A DNA stretch of 64,000 nucleotides from Lachnospiraceae bacterium. GTDB taxonomy: Bacteria; Bacillota; Clostridia; Lachnospirales; Lachnospiraceae. Positions 8,713 to 18,623 of this stretch are shown in pieces (position 1 is the first letter of the stretch; each line of letters begins with the position of its first letter). Under the pieces are notes generated by a model. It did no database searches, had not been told where the DNA came from, and worked only from the letters and a program-made list of their open reading frames with translations. The DNA is taken from positions 20,997 through 84,996 of the forward strand of contig JAFUXG010000047.1 in the NCBI GenBank assembly GCA_017470935.1, in the 5' to 3' direction. Made by a program: the position numbers and the translations under genes.

Positions 8713-9582
8713 CTATTCCGCAAGGAAGACCTCCATGCTTCTTCTGCCCCATCTTGTGGCCTCTTTATGGGTGTAGAAGAAAAGGTCGATCCTCTTGCCA
8801 ACAATAGCACCGCCCCTGTCCTCTGCCACATACACCTGTCCATTAAAAACAACCTTTGTTCCAAAGGGAATCACATCAGTGTCAACTGCTATAGTACGGT
8901 TGGTTGTGGGGACCGTTCCGCTTGCAGTACGGTTGCGCCCTGAGTAGATACCACAGCATATCTTACATGTGCAGTAAGCTGTAATAACGAAGGTACCAAG
9001 ACTCTTTCCATGTGTTGTTGAATAAACGGGCTTTCCCTTCTTACCACCACGGGAAGCTGTATCACCATAACCAGTATCACTGCTGTCGCCAGTATCTATA
9101 TTTTGGTTCTCTTCAAGAGGCCTTAAATACTCATCAATCAAGGCTTGAACTTGAGCCTTTCTCTGTTGTTCCGCAAGCTCTGCAGCCTTCCTTGCACTCT
9201 CAACTTCTTCCTCGTGCTGTGCCTTCAACCGTTCATAAGCAAGCTTGTCAGCAGTCTTCTCAGCCATGGCAGTAAGGTTATTAATAGCACGCACCTCTTC
9301 CATCCGCTCATTCTCGTAAAACTTGTCAAGATTATCCATCTGTGCAAGCATTTGACCATCCAAGTATCCATATTTCATATTATCGAAGCTTACCTTCTTT
9401 ACCTTTTTCATACTGCACTCAACATAATTTAAGTTTGTTGCAGCTGCTGAAACACTAGAAAGCTTGCCTGGAATCTCAGCCGAGGTAACAACAACCCTAA
9501 AACCAAACAAACCGATAATCCCGGCAACTATCACTAATACTATAATGCCCAAAAGAGTTTTAATATTTAATTTTCCACTCAT
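8713..9582 (-). CDS. 3D-domain (Asp-Asp-Asp) cell-wall-associated protein
   Basis: This 289-residue protein has a single N-terminal membrane anchor (LLGIIVLVIVAGIIGLFGF). A charged coiled-coil-like segment spans about residues 75-150, followed by a Gly/Ser linker and a C-terminal 3D domain (about residues 190-289). The domain shows TFVITAYCTCKICCG, AVDTDVIPFGTKV, VYVAEDRGGAI and GKRIDLFF, so the aspartates that name the family are present. 3D domains share the MltA-type barrel and act on or bind peptidoglycan (compare YabE/YocH/Rpf-like proteins). It is probably membrane-anchored outside the cell. The ATG at 9582 with GAGGG upstream is preferred over a TTG one codon earlier. Confidence 0.88.
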   Translation of the reverse strand: MSGKLNIKTLLGIIVLVIVAGIIGLFGFRVVVTSAEIPGKLSSVSAAATNLNYVECSMKKVKKVSFDNMKYGYLDGQMLAQMDNLDKFYENERMEEVRAINNLTAMAEKTADKLAYERLKAQHEEEVESARKAAELAEQQRKAQVQALIDEYLRPLEENQNIDTGDSSDTGYGDTASRGGKKGKPVYSTTHGKSLGTFVITAYCTCKICCGIYSGRNRTASGTVPTTNRTIAVDTDVIPFGTKVVFNGQVYVAEDRGGAIVGKRIDLFFYTHKEATRWGRRSMEVFLAE

Positions 9583-9658
9583 CAATTATCGCCCTCTTTA
9601 TGTATTACAATAAATTACGTTATCCCCTCTAGGATTATATGTGTTTTATATACAAAGG

Positions 9659-10450
9659 TCAAGTGGTATATTCAGAGATTTTCTTTGATATTACTACGTC
9701 ATCATATATTTTTTTGTATTCATCAGAGGACAGTGTCTGTATATAATTTTTAGTATATTTTTTACGTATTCCATTTGAAGCTAACACATTCACCGCCTTA
9801 TTATACGCAATAGCTGCAGTAACCGCATCATCATATCTTCCCACAATATAATTGCCCCTTATATGTATGACTGTTTCATACTGCTTCTTAACACCGTCCT
9901 GAATTTCAGTTACCCCTACGTATTCATTAATTATTTTAATATTCTCGTATCTGTAATCCTCCTCATTGTGATTAGCAAACACGTAATCTACTCCCTTTTT
10001 CGCATAATTCTTAATTCCATATCTATATAAAATATTATACTGGCTTCCGTAATCACAAATAAAATAGTACCCTCCTCTTACCTGAATCTTATGCTCAGCG
10101 TAGAAGAACATATCCTCCCTGTCAAAAATAAGTCTTTTGTCAGGTGAAAAATAATAAAAGAAAAATCCTGTCTGAAGATATATTGGCGTTTTAAATATTA
10201 TTCCGGTATTGCGATAATTCATAAGAACTACAAACTTTTCAAAATCAAGGGCAAACTTATCACTGTAATCATCAAGCTCGTATTTTTTATTCCTGACAAT
10301 ATCACATGCCTCTGTATAAGCCTTAGATGCCTCCTTCGGTGTATCAAAGCTCCCAAGGCTCACATGCTTTGATTTTATCGTCATTGAACTCCTGTAATAT
10401 ACGTCACCATTTTTCTTCTTAGCCGTTGTAACTCCTGGATATCCCTTCAT
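9659..10450 (-). CDS. double AP2-like domain protein with degenerate HNH-like centre
   Basis: This 263-residue protein has no clear housekeeping function. Residues 3-52 (YPGVTTAKKKNGDVYYR and YTEACDIV) and residues 177-222 (YVGVTEIQDGVKKQYE and AAIAYNKAVNVL) look like two AP2/ERF-type beta-sheet DNA-binding domains. Between them, residues 127-175 resemble an HNH block: GVDYVFANHNEEDYRYENIK matches the position of the usual VDHxxxxxxDNRxxNL signature. The first His is replaced by Tyr and the DN by ED. AP2-HNH proteins are normally homing endonucleases or phage proteins. Here the nuclease is probably inactive, leaving a DNA-binding protein. It is single, convergent towards the 3D gene and divergent from rnpB. 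The function is inference. Confidence 0.6.
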   Translation of the reverse strand: MKGYPGVTTAKKKNGDVYYRSSMTIKSKHVSLGSFDTPKEASKAYTEACDIVRNKKYELDDYSDKFALDFEKFVVLMNYRNTGIIFKTPIYLQTGFFFYYFSPDKRLIFDREDMFFYAEHKIQVRGGYYFICDYGSQYNILYRYGIKNYAKKGVDYVFANHNEEDYRYENIKIINEYVGVTEIQDGVKKQYETVIHIRGNYIVGRYDDAVTAAIAYNKAVNVLASNGIRKKYTKNYIQTLSSDEYKKIYDDVVISKKISEYTT

Positions 10451-10499
10451 ATTGTTCCTCCTATTCCGGTTCCGTATCTTTCTTTTGCAAAGATACTGT

Positions 10500-10527
10500 T
10501 TGAAAATAATTTATTATATGTTATAAT
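10500..10527 (+). promoter_or_regulatory. rnpB promoter
   Basis: TTGAAA (10500-10505), a 16-nt spacer and TATAAT (10522-10527) lie 7 nt before the RNase P RNA 5' end, exactly where a sigma-70 promoter is expected. Confidence 0.8.
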
Positions 10528-10534
10528 TCATCCT

Positions 10535-10880
10535 ATGACTTGGCCAAATGATCGCGGCTGCAAAGCGGAAACGCTGCAGGTGAGGAAAGTCCGGGCTTCA
10601 TAGGGCAGGGTGCCGGATAACGTCCGGTAGAGGCGACTCTCAGGCTAGTGCAACAGAAATAAACCGCCGGCTTTGCCGGTAAGGGTGGAAAGGCGAGGTA
10701 AGAGCTCACCGCTGTCCGGGTAACCGGGCAGGCTCTGTAAACCCCACCCGAAGCAAGACCGAACAGGGGACTATGTGGCTGCCCGTCACGTTCCCGGGTA
10801 GGTCGCTTGAGCCTGTTGGTAACAGCAGGCCTAGATAGATGATCATTCAACGACATAACCCGGCTTATCGGCCAAGTCAT
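10535..10880 (+). ncRNA. rnpB: RNase P RNA, bacterial class A
   Basis: RNase P RNA is the catalytic subunit that trims tRNA 5' leaders. The ends pair as ATGACTTGGCC with GGCCAAGTCAT (P1). Conserved blocks include GAGGAAAGTCCGGGCTTC (CR-I), ACAGAAA, AAGGGTGGAAAGGCGAGGTA, AAACCCCACCCGAAGCAAGA (CR-IV) and the late TAGATAGATGATC. Its order and 346-nt length fit class A. It is one of the few plus-strand genes in the window. A 115-codon open frame on the opposite strand is spurious. Confidence 0.97.
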
Positions 10881-10999
10881 TTATAACATTTCAATCAGGT
10901 TATTTCAGAACAGTTATTCTAAGCCATCTATACCAACACCATCAAAGCCGCCCAAATATATTAAATGATATTCCATACGCAACCCCTGCGTTAAATAAC

Positions 11000-11040
11000 G
11001 AAAACCACGATTATTGGATACTTCCTTCATCGTGGTTTTC
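11000..11040. terminator. bidirectional terminator between rnpB and the convergent unknown gene
   Basis: GAAAACCACGAT (11000-11011) and ATCGTGGTTTTC (11029-11040) form a 12-bp stem with A/T-rich arms that give a T-run on either strand. It serves rnpB on the plus strand and the gene ending at 11049 on the minus strand. Confidence 0.7.
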
Positions 11041-11048
11041 TATCAGAA

Positions 11049-11768
11049 TTACTTTGCTTGATTAAGAAGCGATTTCCCCTCATGCCAAAACATACAATAA
11101 TCAATTAGACTTATCGATAATGATGGATACTTGGCAATTACCTCATCTCTTGTAAGTATTCCTGAGCTAACCTCTGCCATTATTGTCCTTATCTCCCATA
11201 TCACATCCTGACGAGAACGCTCGTCCAATAAAGAAAAGATATATCTGCTCTTATATGGCAAATGTGCGTATATATCTGCAACCATAGTATCTACAGAAAC
11301 ATTCTGGTTACGGTAATCGTCGATTAGCTCAAACACCGTGTATTTCTCGTCATTGGGTATTCCTGCATGCCTGGCTATCAGAATTGAAGCCAGCTCCTCA
11401 ATATTGTTATTCTGATATCCGAACTTCTCAATATCATAATCTGCAAACATGTCCACCAGCATCTCAAAATGATGTCTCAACTGGTATTGTGGAAGCTCCG
11501 AGCAATAATCAGTAAGCTCATCATGAATACCACTGTCCTCGTCCCAGTAGATTAGGGCGTATACCCAATACACAAGATAGCATATCATAATCTCCTCAAT
11601 GCCATCCTTCTTATCTGTAAATGCGAAGGCTGATTTCAGTTTGGCACCTAAGCTCTTAAAATCAGACTCAGATAACGTTAGATCACTAATCAGCCGGACA
11701 TTTGGTATCTGTTCTTCAAAATACGCTTTCATCTGCGGCAAATCAAATTTTTGTCCTGATGCTCCCAT
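11049..11768 (-). CDS. hypothetical protein, helical, unknown function
   Basis: I do not recognise this 239-residue protein. It has no signal peptide and no clear membrane segment beyond a mildly hydrophobic stretch (YLVYWVYALIYWD). It is acidic and probably all-helical. The start at 11768 (MGASGQKFDL) is fixed by AAAGGAGGG six bases upstream. A longer frame starting at 11852 would run into the promoter region. It has its own promoter about 100 nt upstream and a bidirectional terminator behind it, so it is monocistronic. Confidence 0.75.
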   Translation of the reverse strand: MGASGQKFDLPQMKAYFEEQIPNVRLISDLTLSESDFKSLGAKLKSAFAFTDKKDGIEEIMICYLVYWVYALIYWDEDSGIHDELTDYCSELPQYQLRHHFEMLVDMFADYDIEKFGYQNNNIEELASILIARHAGIPNDEKYTVFELIDDYRNQNVSVDTMVADIYAHLPYKSRYIFSLLDERSRQDVIWEIRTIMAEVSSGILTRDEVIAKYPSLSISLIDYCMFWHEGKSLLNQAK

Positions 11769-11862
11769 AAACAGCCCTCCTTTTCCCATATATCTCTCTA
11801 AAAATACACACACATACAATAATTCTATGTAAATTATGGAATTATATTCCACTTATGCTTCA

Positions 11863-11891
11863 ATTATAGCATACCCACTTTTCTTTGTCAC
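11863..11891 (-). promoter_or_regulatory. promoter for the unknown gene at 11049-11768
   Basis: On the minus strand GTGACA (11891-11886), a 17-nt spacer and TATAAT (11868-11863) preceded by TGC (an extended -10) form a good sigma-70 promoter, about 95 nt from the start codon. Confidence 0.6.
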
Positions 11892-12034
11892 TATTTTGCA
11901 CAAAATTTTCCATATTATTTATAATCATTTCACAAAATTCCATTTTTTGTAAATGGTTATATGCATTATGTAAACCTAATACGAGTTATGTCAACCAACT
12001 CAATTATGCTGATTCATAAAATAATTATTATCAA

Positions 12035-13696
12035 TTATACAGGAAAACAGCTTCCGCCCACAAATTCCCGAAGAATACTGTTATTGGGAATATTCTCAGA
12101 GCTTATACCTAAGAAATAATCCAGGAACTTCAATAGTCTCTTAGCCTCCTGATATTCCTCGCTGTCCCTTGGAATAGCAAACAGCAGCGGCTCTACATGG
12201 GGCTTTATTACTGACAATTCATATATGAGGGCAGAATTAAACATGGCATCGGCCTCCTCCTGATATGGAAAGATATTCTTCTCCTCTCCACGTCTCACGG
12301 AATCCCACATGGATATTGTCTTAGCTGCACTGTGGCCTCTTGTCCTTGCATCCCTTACAATCCTTCTGATAAGACGCCCGTCTGTTGTTGATATCCTGTT
12401 ATGCTCGTCAACATTTAACTGTGTAAGGGCACTTATGTATATCTTGAACTTACTCTCATCCGGAAGCAGCTCTGACATCCTTGGATTAAGTCCATGTATA
12501 CCCTCTATCACAAGAACGTCCGTCTCCTTGATCTCCATTACGTTGCCCTTATATTCCCTCTTTCCATCTATGAAATCAAAGGTAGGCATCGGCACTGTTT
12601 CACCATTTAATAATCTTACCATATCCTCATTGAACTGCTTAACATCCACAGCCTCTAGGCACTCAAAATCATAGTTGCCGAATTCGTCTCTTGGTGTGTA
12701 CTTCCTTTCAACAAAGTAATTGTCAAGAGCAATAGGATGAGGATTAAGCCCCATAGCCTTTAGCTGGATGCTTAATCTGTGAGAAAATGAGGTCTTTCCT
12801 GAGGAGCTTGGACCTGCTATAAGCACAAACTTCTTACCCTGATTCTTAATCTGCTCTGCGATCTTTGCAATATTCTTTTCCTGAAGCGCCTCCTGAACAA
12901 GCATCATATCAGCGATCTCACCTGATGCTATGGTATCATTTAATCCACCCACAGTGTCCATTCCAAGCATTACTCCCCAGTCATCTGACTGCTTTAATAC
13001 GTCAAAAAGCTTATGCTGTGGCTTAAACTCAGGTACAGTACCAGGCTCACTGCGGCTTGGAAGCTGCAACACAAAGCCATCCTCATACTTGAATAGCGCA
13101 AAGTATTTGAGATAGCCAGTTGATGGTACCATAAAGCCATAATAATAGTCCTCAAAGCCATCTAATATATACGCATTGGTATTAGAGGCACGTCTGTACT
13201 TGAAAAGCTCCACCTTATCAGTTCTTCCCTGCCTTTCAAACCGGTTAATAAGATCATATGAAGGATAGGTTTTCTTCTCAATGGGGATGTTCTCATCCAC
13301 CATCTCACGCATACGCTCCTCCACCTGCTTTAGAAGCTCATCTGTAACCTTAACATTCTTATTCTTAAACTCACAATAAAAGCCCTTACTCAATGAGAAA
13401 AGCACCCTTATTCTTCCTGATGAACCGGTTCTCTTTGCCACATCACGAAAGGCCTTCATCATCATCAAAATCACACTTCTCTTATATGTAGAATTACCGC
13501 TTTTGCTCATTGTAGTCAGAAAGCTGACTGCCGCATCCTCCTCTACAGTCTTAAAGAGCTCACATAAATGTCCATTTCTATAGGCTAATACAATATCACC
13601 TGCATCAGGCGCTTCCCCATGAAGCTTTGCAATTTCTTCCAATGTAGTACCCTGCTCCACCTCATATACCTTATCCCCAATTGTAACCTTTACCAT
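12035..13696 (-). CDS. nucleoside (uridine) kinase-like protein with N-terminal TGS domain
   Basis: This 553-residue protein has an N-terminal TGS-like domain (VKVTIGDKVYEVEQGTTLEEI) of the kind found in threonyl-tRNA synthetases. A synthetase-editing-like middle region follows. A C-terminal phosphoribulokinase/uridine kinase domain has the P-loop IAGPSSSGKTSFSHRL near residue 295 and DVLVIEGIHGLNPRM. The architecture is widespread and conserved in Firmicutes and annotated as nucleoside kinase. The natural substrate is not firmly known, but uridine-like nucleosides are expected. It lies 95 bp below nif3 in the same direction. Confidence 0.88.
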   Translation of the reverse strand: MVKVTIGDKVYEVEQGTTLEEIAKLHGEAPDAGDIVLAYRNGHLCELFKTVEEDAAVSFLTTMSKSGNSTYKRSVILMMMKAFRDVAKRTGSSGRIRVLFSLSKGFYCEFKNKNVKVTDELLKQVEERMREMVDENIPIEKKTYPSYDLINRFERQGRTDKVELFKYRRASNTNAYILDGFEDYYYGFMVPSTGYLKYFALFKYEDGFVLQLPSRSEPGTVPEFKPQHKLFDVLKQSDDWGVMLGMDTVGGLNDTIASGEIADMMLVQEALQEKNIAKIAEQIKNQGKKFVLIAGPSSSGKTSFSHRLSIQLKAMGLNPHPIALDNYFVERKYTPRDEFGNYDFECLEAVDVKQFNEDMVRLLNGETVPMPTFDFIDGKREYKGNVMEIKETDVLVIEGIHGLNPRMSELLPDESKFKIYISALTQLNVDEHNRISTTDGRLIRRIVRDARTRGHSAAKTISMWDSVRRGEEKNIFPYQEEADAMFNSALIYELSVIKPHVEPLLFAIPRDSEEYQEAKRLLKFLDYFLGISSENIPNNSILREFVGGSCFPV

Positions 13697-13791
13697 AATG
13701 CCTCTCCTTCCTATGATGTATTATATAGTCATTTGCAAAACTCATTAACAACAATCAAAGTGTATGTCTTAGTTTCTCAAATGCCCATGTA

Positions 13792-14583
13792 TTATATAAT
13801 CCGCACCGGAGCTCCGGTATCTGCCTCAATCACTTCAAGCTTCTCACATTTATTCTTTAAGTATTCTGCAATAAATGGAGTAAAAATACGTTCAAGTCCA
13901 TAGTGGGTGGCATCAATCACCGTCATTCCCATATCCATTGCATCAATTCCAGGGTGATGTCCGTAATCGCCAGTTATATACAGCTCATATCCCAGCTTCT
14001 TTACTTCACTGATTTCTCCTTTACCGGAGCCCGGAAGAATCGCTGCCTTGTCAAACACCTTATCCTCAAGTGTTTTGCTCTGATATAGCATCACAAAGGA
14101 AAGTCCAAACCTCTCCTTTACATATTCAGCTGCTTGCCTTCCTGTCATGGGTCTTGGAAGTCTTCCTCCTCTTCCCATACCCTCAGTGTCATCAGACTCA
14201 AAGATAAGGGGCTCACAGTCCTTAAGATCAAGATACCCAGGTCCCGCTGCCAGCTCTCCCATTCCACCAACAGTATCAAAATTAGTATGCATGGCATAAT
14301 AGGCAATTCCATTCTCAGCCAGGGTAAGGATCTTTTCTGATGTAAAATTATCCTCATTAATCTGCTTCACCGAAGAGAAGATCATGGGATGATGTGTTAC
14401 TAACATATCCACACCCTTATCTGCTGCCATTTTCACCACCTCACAGGAAGCATCAAGAGCCACCATAATTTTTGTGACCTCCTTTTCCCTTCTTCCCACA
14501 AGAAGGCCTACATTATCCCAATCACTGGCATAATGCTTCGGTGACAGCTCTTCAAGACATTCTACTATTTCATAACACTTCAT
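13792..14583 (-). CDS. Nif3-like dinuclear metal centre protein
   Basis: This 263-residue member of the NIF3/YqfO family forms hexameric toroids with a two-metal site. Seen here are the N-terminal SDWDNVGLLVG, the metal motif LVTHHPMIF near residue 65, YAMHTNFD, and C-terminal VIDATHYGLERIF. A cellular role as a GTP cyclohydrolase-like or regulatory protein is suggested in the literature but not settled. It follows trmK by 99 bp, the common Firmicutes order rpoD-trmK-nif3. Confidence 0.92.
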   Translation of the reverse strand: MKCYEIVECLEELSPKHYASDWDNVGLLVGRREKEVTKIMVALDASCEVVKMAADKGVDMLVTHHPMIFSSVKQINEDNFTSEKILTLAENGIAYYAMHTNFDTVGGMGELAAGPGYLDLKDCEPLIFESDDTEGMGRGGRLPRPMTGRQAAEYVKERFGLSFVMLYQSKTLEDKVFDKAAILPGSGKGEISEVKKLGYELYITGDYGHHPGIDAMDMGMTVIDATHYGLERIFTPFIAEYLKNKCEKLEVIEADTGAPVRII

Positions 14584-14682
14584 AAGTTCCTCTCTTTCCG
14601 GGCAAGGCCACCGGCATCAATAACCGATAACAGAGTTTATCAGACTATACATCTCTTATACCGATATCTGGTACAGAACTAA

Positions 14683-15438
14683 TCATACAATGCACCTTTC
14701 ATAAGCAGCCCTGTTAATCTTCATCTGTTCCTTAAGTTCATCAAGCCGCATTTCGGTCTTAGACTCCATATTGACTGAATCTCTGCTTTCCGGATCTTCT
14801 GTACTTAAGGCCTCATCCAATCTTGCCAGAATGCCCTGGTAAATACTATACTCCTTCTTAAGATACTCCAGCAGAACACGATCATGGTTTTCAATGTTAC
14901 ACCTTCCATAGATGAAATCCTCTTCTAAAGCATATGGTGTCTCTTCCCCGGGATGCGCTAAGATAACAGTGTAATACTTGCCATCTTCAAATACCATTGC
15001 TTCCTTGACAATATGATATGACCTTTCATACAGAAAATGTCTGACCTTATCAATATCCGACTGAGGCTGTAGCACAAGAAATGGCGGTTTGTCACTATGC
15101 AGAATATGACTGCCCTCTTCAAGAATACGTTTCACAAGGAGTCCGCCCATTCCAGCAATTACTATAGCTTCTGCCTCCATAGGCAAAAGCTTAGTCAAGC
15201 CATCTGATAGTCTGGTATCAATGGCTTCTTCTAATCCATATTCCCTAATATTGCTCCTAGCAATTTCTAGGGGGCCGCTTCTTACATCCATTGCAATAAC
15301 CTTGTCAGCAATGCCATCTGTAATAAGTCTTATGGGAACATAAGCATGGTCACAGCCCACATCACAGACCACTGATATATTCCTTGGCACAAGCCCCATT
15401 ACAGCTTCCATTCTCTTTGACAATACCGGTCTCTTCAT
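14683..15438 (-). CDS. trmK: tRNA (adenine(22)-N1)-methyltransferase
   Basis: TrmK methylates N1 of A22 in tRNA with SAM. The protein is about 250 residues from the preferred start MKRPVLSKRMEAV at 15438. Motif I is VCDVGCDHAYVPIRL, then VIAMDVRSGPLEIARSNI and VIAGMGGLLVKRIL, all diagnostic of the YqfN/TrmK family. An upstream ATG at 15486 would add sixteen atypical residues and has a poorly spaced ribosome site. Homologues begin just before LSKRM, so the shorter form is preferred. Synteny with rpoD and nif3 supports the call. Confidence 0.92.
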   Translation of the reverse strand: MKRPVLSKRMEAVMGLVPRNISVVCDVGCDHAYVPIRLITDGIADKVIAMDVRSGPLEIARSNIREYGLEEAIDTRLSDGLTKLLPMEAEAIVIAGMGGLLVKRILEEGSHILHSDKPPFLVLQPQSDIDKVRHFLYERSYHIVKEAMVFEDGKYYTVILAHPGEETPYALEEDFIYGRCNIENHDRVLLEYLKKEYSIYQGILARLDEALSTEDPESRDSVNMESKTEMRLDELKEQMKINRAAYERCIV

Positions 15439-15523
15439 ATGCCTATAACTCCACGATTCAACAGACATACACCATATGCCTATCATTTATATGCCGATAA
15501 TACGCTCACCTTTATAACGTATA

Positions 15524-16750
15524 TTAATCAAGATAATCCCTAAGCTTCCTGCTTCTGCTTGGATGTCTAAGCTTCCTTAAAGCCTTTGCCTCAATCTGAC
15601 GGATACGCTCTCTTGTTACATTAAATTCACGTCCAACCTCCTCAAGAGTTCTGCTCCTGTCATCCTCTAAGCCAAATCTAAGCTTTAACACCTTCTGCTC
15701 CCTTTCTGTAAGAGTAGTAAGCACCTCGCCTAGCTGCTCCCGCAAAAGTGTGCTTGCAGCAGCCTCAGCAGGAACCGGAACATTCTCATCCTGAATAAAA
15801 TCACCAAGATGGCTGTCCTCCTCCTCACCAATAGGAGTTTCGAGAGATACCGGCTCCTGAGATATCTTCAAAATCTCTCTGACACGCTCAACAGGCACCT
15901 CCATCTCCTCTGCGATTTCCTCAGGACTTGGTTCTCTTCCAAGCTCCTGAAGAAGCTGTCTGGATACACGTATAAGCTTGTTGATTGTCTCTACCATATG
16001 AACCGGTATTCTGATAGTTCTTGCCTGATCAGCAATGGCTCTAGTAATGGCCTGGCGGATCCACCAGGTTGCATAAGTAGAAAACTTGTAGCCCTTGTTA
16101 TAATCAAACTTCTCAACAGCCTTTATAAGTCCAAGATTTCCCTCCTGGATAAGATCAAGAAACAACATTCCACGCCCTACATAACGCTTAGCAATACTTA
16201 CCACAAGACGAAGATTAGCCTCTGCAAGCTTCTTTTTTGCAGCATCCCCTCTGGCAACTAAAGCATCAAGCTCCTTCTTTGTCTCCTCATCAATGTCATC
16301 ACCAAGCTCCTCTAACTGTTCTAAGGCGTTATCACCAATCTCCATCTCCTTGGCAAGCTCCACCTCTTCGTCCGCACTGAGAAGGGGTACCTTACCGATT
16401 TCCTTCAGATACATACGGACAGGATCCTCAATATTGGTTCCCTCAGGAACAGAAAGATCGATTTCTCTTACCTCAATATCTTCCTCCCCCTCAACCTCAA
16501 GTAACGCCTCATCCGATGGCTCCTCGTCATCATCTTCATTGATGGTGAGCACCTCTACCTTTTTGCTCTCAAGGAAATCAAAGATATTCTCCATCACCTC
16601 TGTGGTAAGCTCAATATCCTTGCTTCCTGAAAAACACGCTATTATCTCGTTATCCTCGATAACATTCTTGTGCTTTTTGGCAATGTTTAAGAGCTCCTGA
16701 AGCTTTGCCTGAAATTTTTCGTCCTTCATAATATCCTTTTGTTCTTCCAT
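15524..16750 (-). CDS. rpoD: RNA polymerase primary sigma factor (sigma-70/SigA)
   Basis: This 408-residue primary sigma factor recruits RNA polymerase to housekeeping promoters. An acidic N-terminal region 1 is followed by [17 protein letters not shown] (region 1.2). Region 2 contains [17 protein letters not shown] and [17 protein letters not shown], which contacts the -10 box. Region 4 ends [20 protein letters not shown], the helix-turn-helix for the -35 box. The gene lies 30 bp below dnaG, a macromolecular-synthesis operon. The many TTGACA/TATAAT promoters in this window fit its specificity. Confidence 0.98.
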   Translation of the reverse strand: MEEQKDIMKDEKFQAKLQELLNIAKKHKNVIEDNEIIACFSGSKDIELTTEVMENIFDFLESKKVEVLTINEDDDEEPSDEALLEVEGEEDIEVREIDLSVPEGTNIEDPVRMYLKEIGKVPLLSADEEVELAKEMEIGDNALEQLEELGDDIDEETKKELDALVARGDAAKKKLAEANLRLVVSIAKRYVGRGMLFLDLIQEGNLGLIKAVEKFDYNKGYKFSTYATWWIRQAITRAIADQARTIRIPVHMVETINKLIRVSRQLLQELGREPSPEEIAEEMEVPVERVREILKISQEPVSLETPIGEEEDSHLGDFIQDENVPVPAEAAASTLLREQLGEVLTTLTEREQKVLKLRFGLEDDRSRTLEEVGREFNVTRERIRQIEAKALRKLRHPSRSRKLRDYLD

Positions 16751-16780
16751 AAGTCCATCCTTCCTTATTTTAATACGTGA

Positions 16781-18553
16781 TCATATGCGTATCTGTATTT
16801 TTTCTATAGCCTTTTTCTGACTCATAAGCTTTTTGATAAGCTCAAGATCACTGCCGGCATTTTCAATGCTTCGCTGCACACTTTTTCTTTTGACTCTTCT
16901 TACAAGATCGGTTATTGCCTGAGGCTTTTCAGCAGCATCCACATCCACTCCAAAGTCCTGCTGCATGATAGAGGATACCTTTTCATGCTCCTCCTTGCTT
17001 TGATAATGATTTATTATCACTGCAGGCTCAACCCTTCCATTAGAATCAAACTGCTCATATATACTTTTTACAACATCTCCATACACAGTATCTTCAAAAT
17101 CTGAGGGTTCAAGGTACTCTCTCACAGCCGGTATCAATGAATTATCATTAATCAGCCATGTAATCATAACTCTCTCCGACTTAAGATGCTGTTTCTCCTT
17201 CTCCTCCTCCGGAGAGCCCCGTCTTGTCTGTTCTCTGAACACACTTGTATCTATTCTGCTTTCAGCGGACAAGCCATATGCTGTCACCGTTTCCTTTAAT
17301 GTTTTCTTATCAATGCTGTAATTGTCAGCAACAGCCTCTATATAGTTATCCCTTTCTAACGGATCTGTTATTCTTGAAAGGCACTTTGCAGCCTCCTTTT
17401 GGAATTCTGTTCTGTCCTGAGGATCATTTTGATTATAATTATGCTCCAAAATTTCAATTTCAAACATAACTCCGCTTTTTGCTTCATTTATTCTCTTTTC
17501 AAACTCCTCTGTTCCCATGGTCTGAATAAGCTCATCAGGATCCTTGTATGGCTTTAGGGAAATAACTCTGGCCGGCAGTTCAAACTCCCGCATTATGGAA
17601 AGCGCTCTAAGGGCTGCCTTTGTTCCCGCTTCATCACTGTCATAAGCAAGATATACCCTGTCAGTAAAGCGCTTTATCAGATTAACCTGTCCCACCGTAA
17701 GGGCAGTACCAAGCGAAGCTACCGCATTATCAAAGCCTGCCTGATGCATAGAAATCACATCCATATATCCCTCACAGAAAATGATTCCCTTACGCTTACT
17801 CTTCCTGGCCAGATTAAGCCCATACAGATTGCGGCTCTTATCAAAAACGGGGGTATCCTGTGAATTTATATACTTTGGGGTGCCATCCCCCATAACACGT
17901 CCCCCAAATCCTATTACCCTATTGTTTGTATCAACAATAGGGTACATTACCCTGTTCCAAAACCTGTCGGAAGGTCCATGCCTTTCGTCAATCCTTATAA
18001 GACCTGCTTTTGCCATCTCATCATCAGAGTATCCCTTTGATTTGAGATATTTATACAGATCATCACTATATTTATCTGAATATCCCAGACCAAACTTAGT
18101 TATGGTATCATCTGACAATCCCCGGTTTTGAAGATAAGAAAGGGCATTTTTACCATGGTCAGATTTCAAAAGAAAATGAAAATATCCCGCAGCAAGCTTG
18201 TTCATTTCCTTTATTCTTGTTCTTTCATCAGCAAGCCTCTTCTCTTCACCGGACATGCTTTTTTCCGGAAGTTGAATTCCTGCTCTCTCGGCCAGCATTT
18301 CAACCGCCTCAGGAAATGTCATATTCTCATGCTCCATCATAAATGTAAAAACATTCCCCCCAACGCCACAGCCAAAGCAGTGATACATCTGCTTCTCTCT
18401 GCTAACATGAAAGGAGGGCGTCTTCTCATGGTGAAATGGACAGCAGGCAGAGTAGGAATTACCCTTACGCTTAAGGTTGACATAACTCCCAATCACGTCA
18501 ACAATATCATTCCTTGACCTTACATCTTCAATTATCTCATCTGAATAATACAC
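16781..18553 (-). CDS. dnaG: DNA primase
   Basis: DnaG makes RNA primers at the replication fork. The zinc finger is CPFHHEKTPSF with YHCFGCGVGGNVFTF. The catalytic TOPRIM core has FCEGYMDVISMHQAGF and AYDSDEAGTKAAL, and a helicase-binding C-terminal domain follows. I choose a GTG start at 18553, giving VYYSDEIIEDVRSRNDIVDV, which matches the usual N-terminus and has GGTGG just upstream. The longer frame from an ATG at 18577 would add MMELVVIY and lacks a ribosome site. It lies between dgt and rpoD in the same orientation. Confidence 0.94.
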   Translation of the reverse strand: MYYSDEIIEDVRSRNDIVDVIGSYVNLKRKGNSYSACCPFHHEKTPSFHVSREKQMYHCFGCGVGGNVFTFMMEHENMTFPEAVEMLAERAGIQLPEKSMSGEEKRLADERTRIKEMNKLAAGYFHFLLKSDHGKNALSYLQNRGLSDDTITKFGLGYSDKYSDDLYKYLKSKGYSDDEMAKAGLIRIDERHGPSDRFWNRVMYPIVDTNNRVIGFGGRVMGDGTPKYINSQDTPVFDKSRNLYGLNLARKSKRKGIIFCEGYMDVISMHQAGFDNAVASLGTALTVGQVNLIKRFTDRVYLAYDSDEAGTKAALRALSIMREFELPARVISLKPYKDPDELIQTMGTEEFEKRINEAKSGVMFEIEILEHNYNQNDPQDRTEFQKEAAKCLSRITDPLERDNYIEAVADNYSIDKKTLKETVTAYGLSAESRIDTSVFREQTRRGSPEEEKEKQHLKSERVMITWLINDNSLIPAVREYLEPSDFEDTVYGDVVKSIYEQFDSNGRVEPAVIINHYQSKEEHEKVSSIMQQDFGVDVDAAEKPQAITDLVRRVKRKSVQRSIENAGSDLELIKKLMSQKKAIEKIQIRI

Positions 18554-18623
18554 GTATATCACCACCAATTCCATCATATGCCATGGAGATGCCTCAACGC
18601 AGCCATGTTACTTCTGACAGCTG

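Noticed and set aside
10533-10880. A 115-codon minus-strand open frame over the RNase P RNA
   Set aside because: The sequence is the class A RNase P RNA with all conserved blocks. The frame is an antisense shadow.
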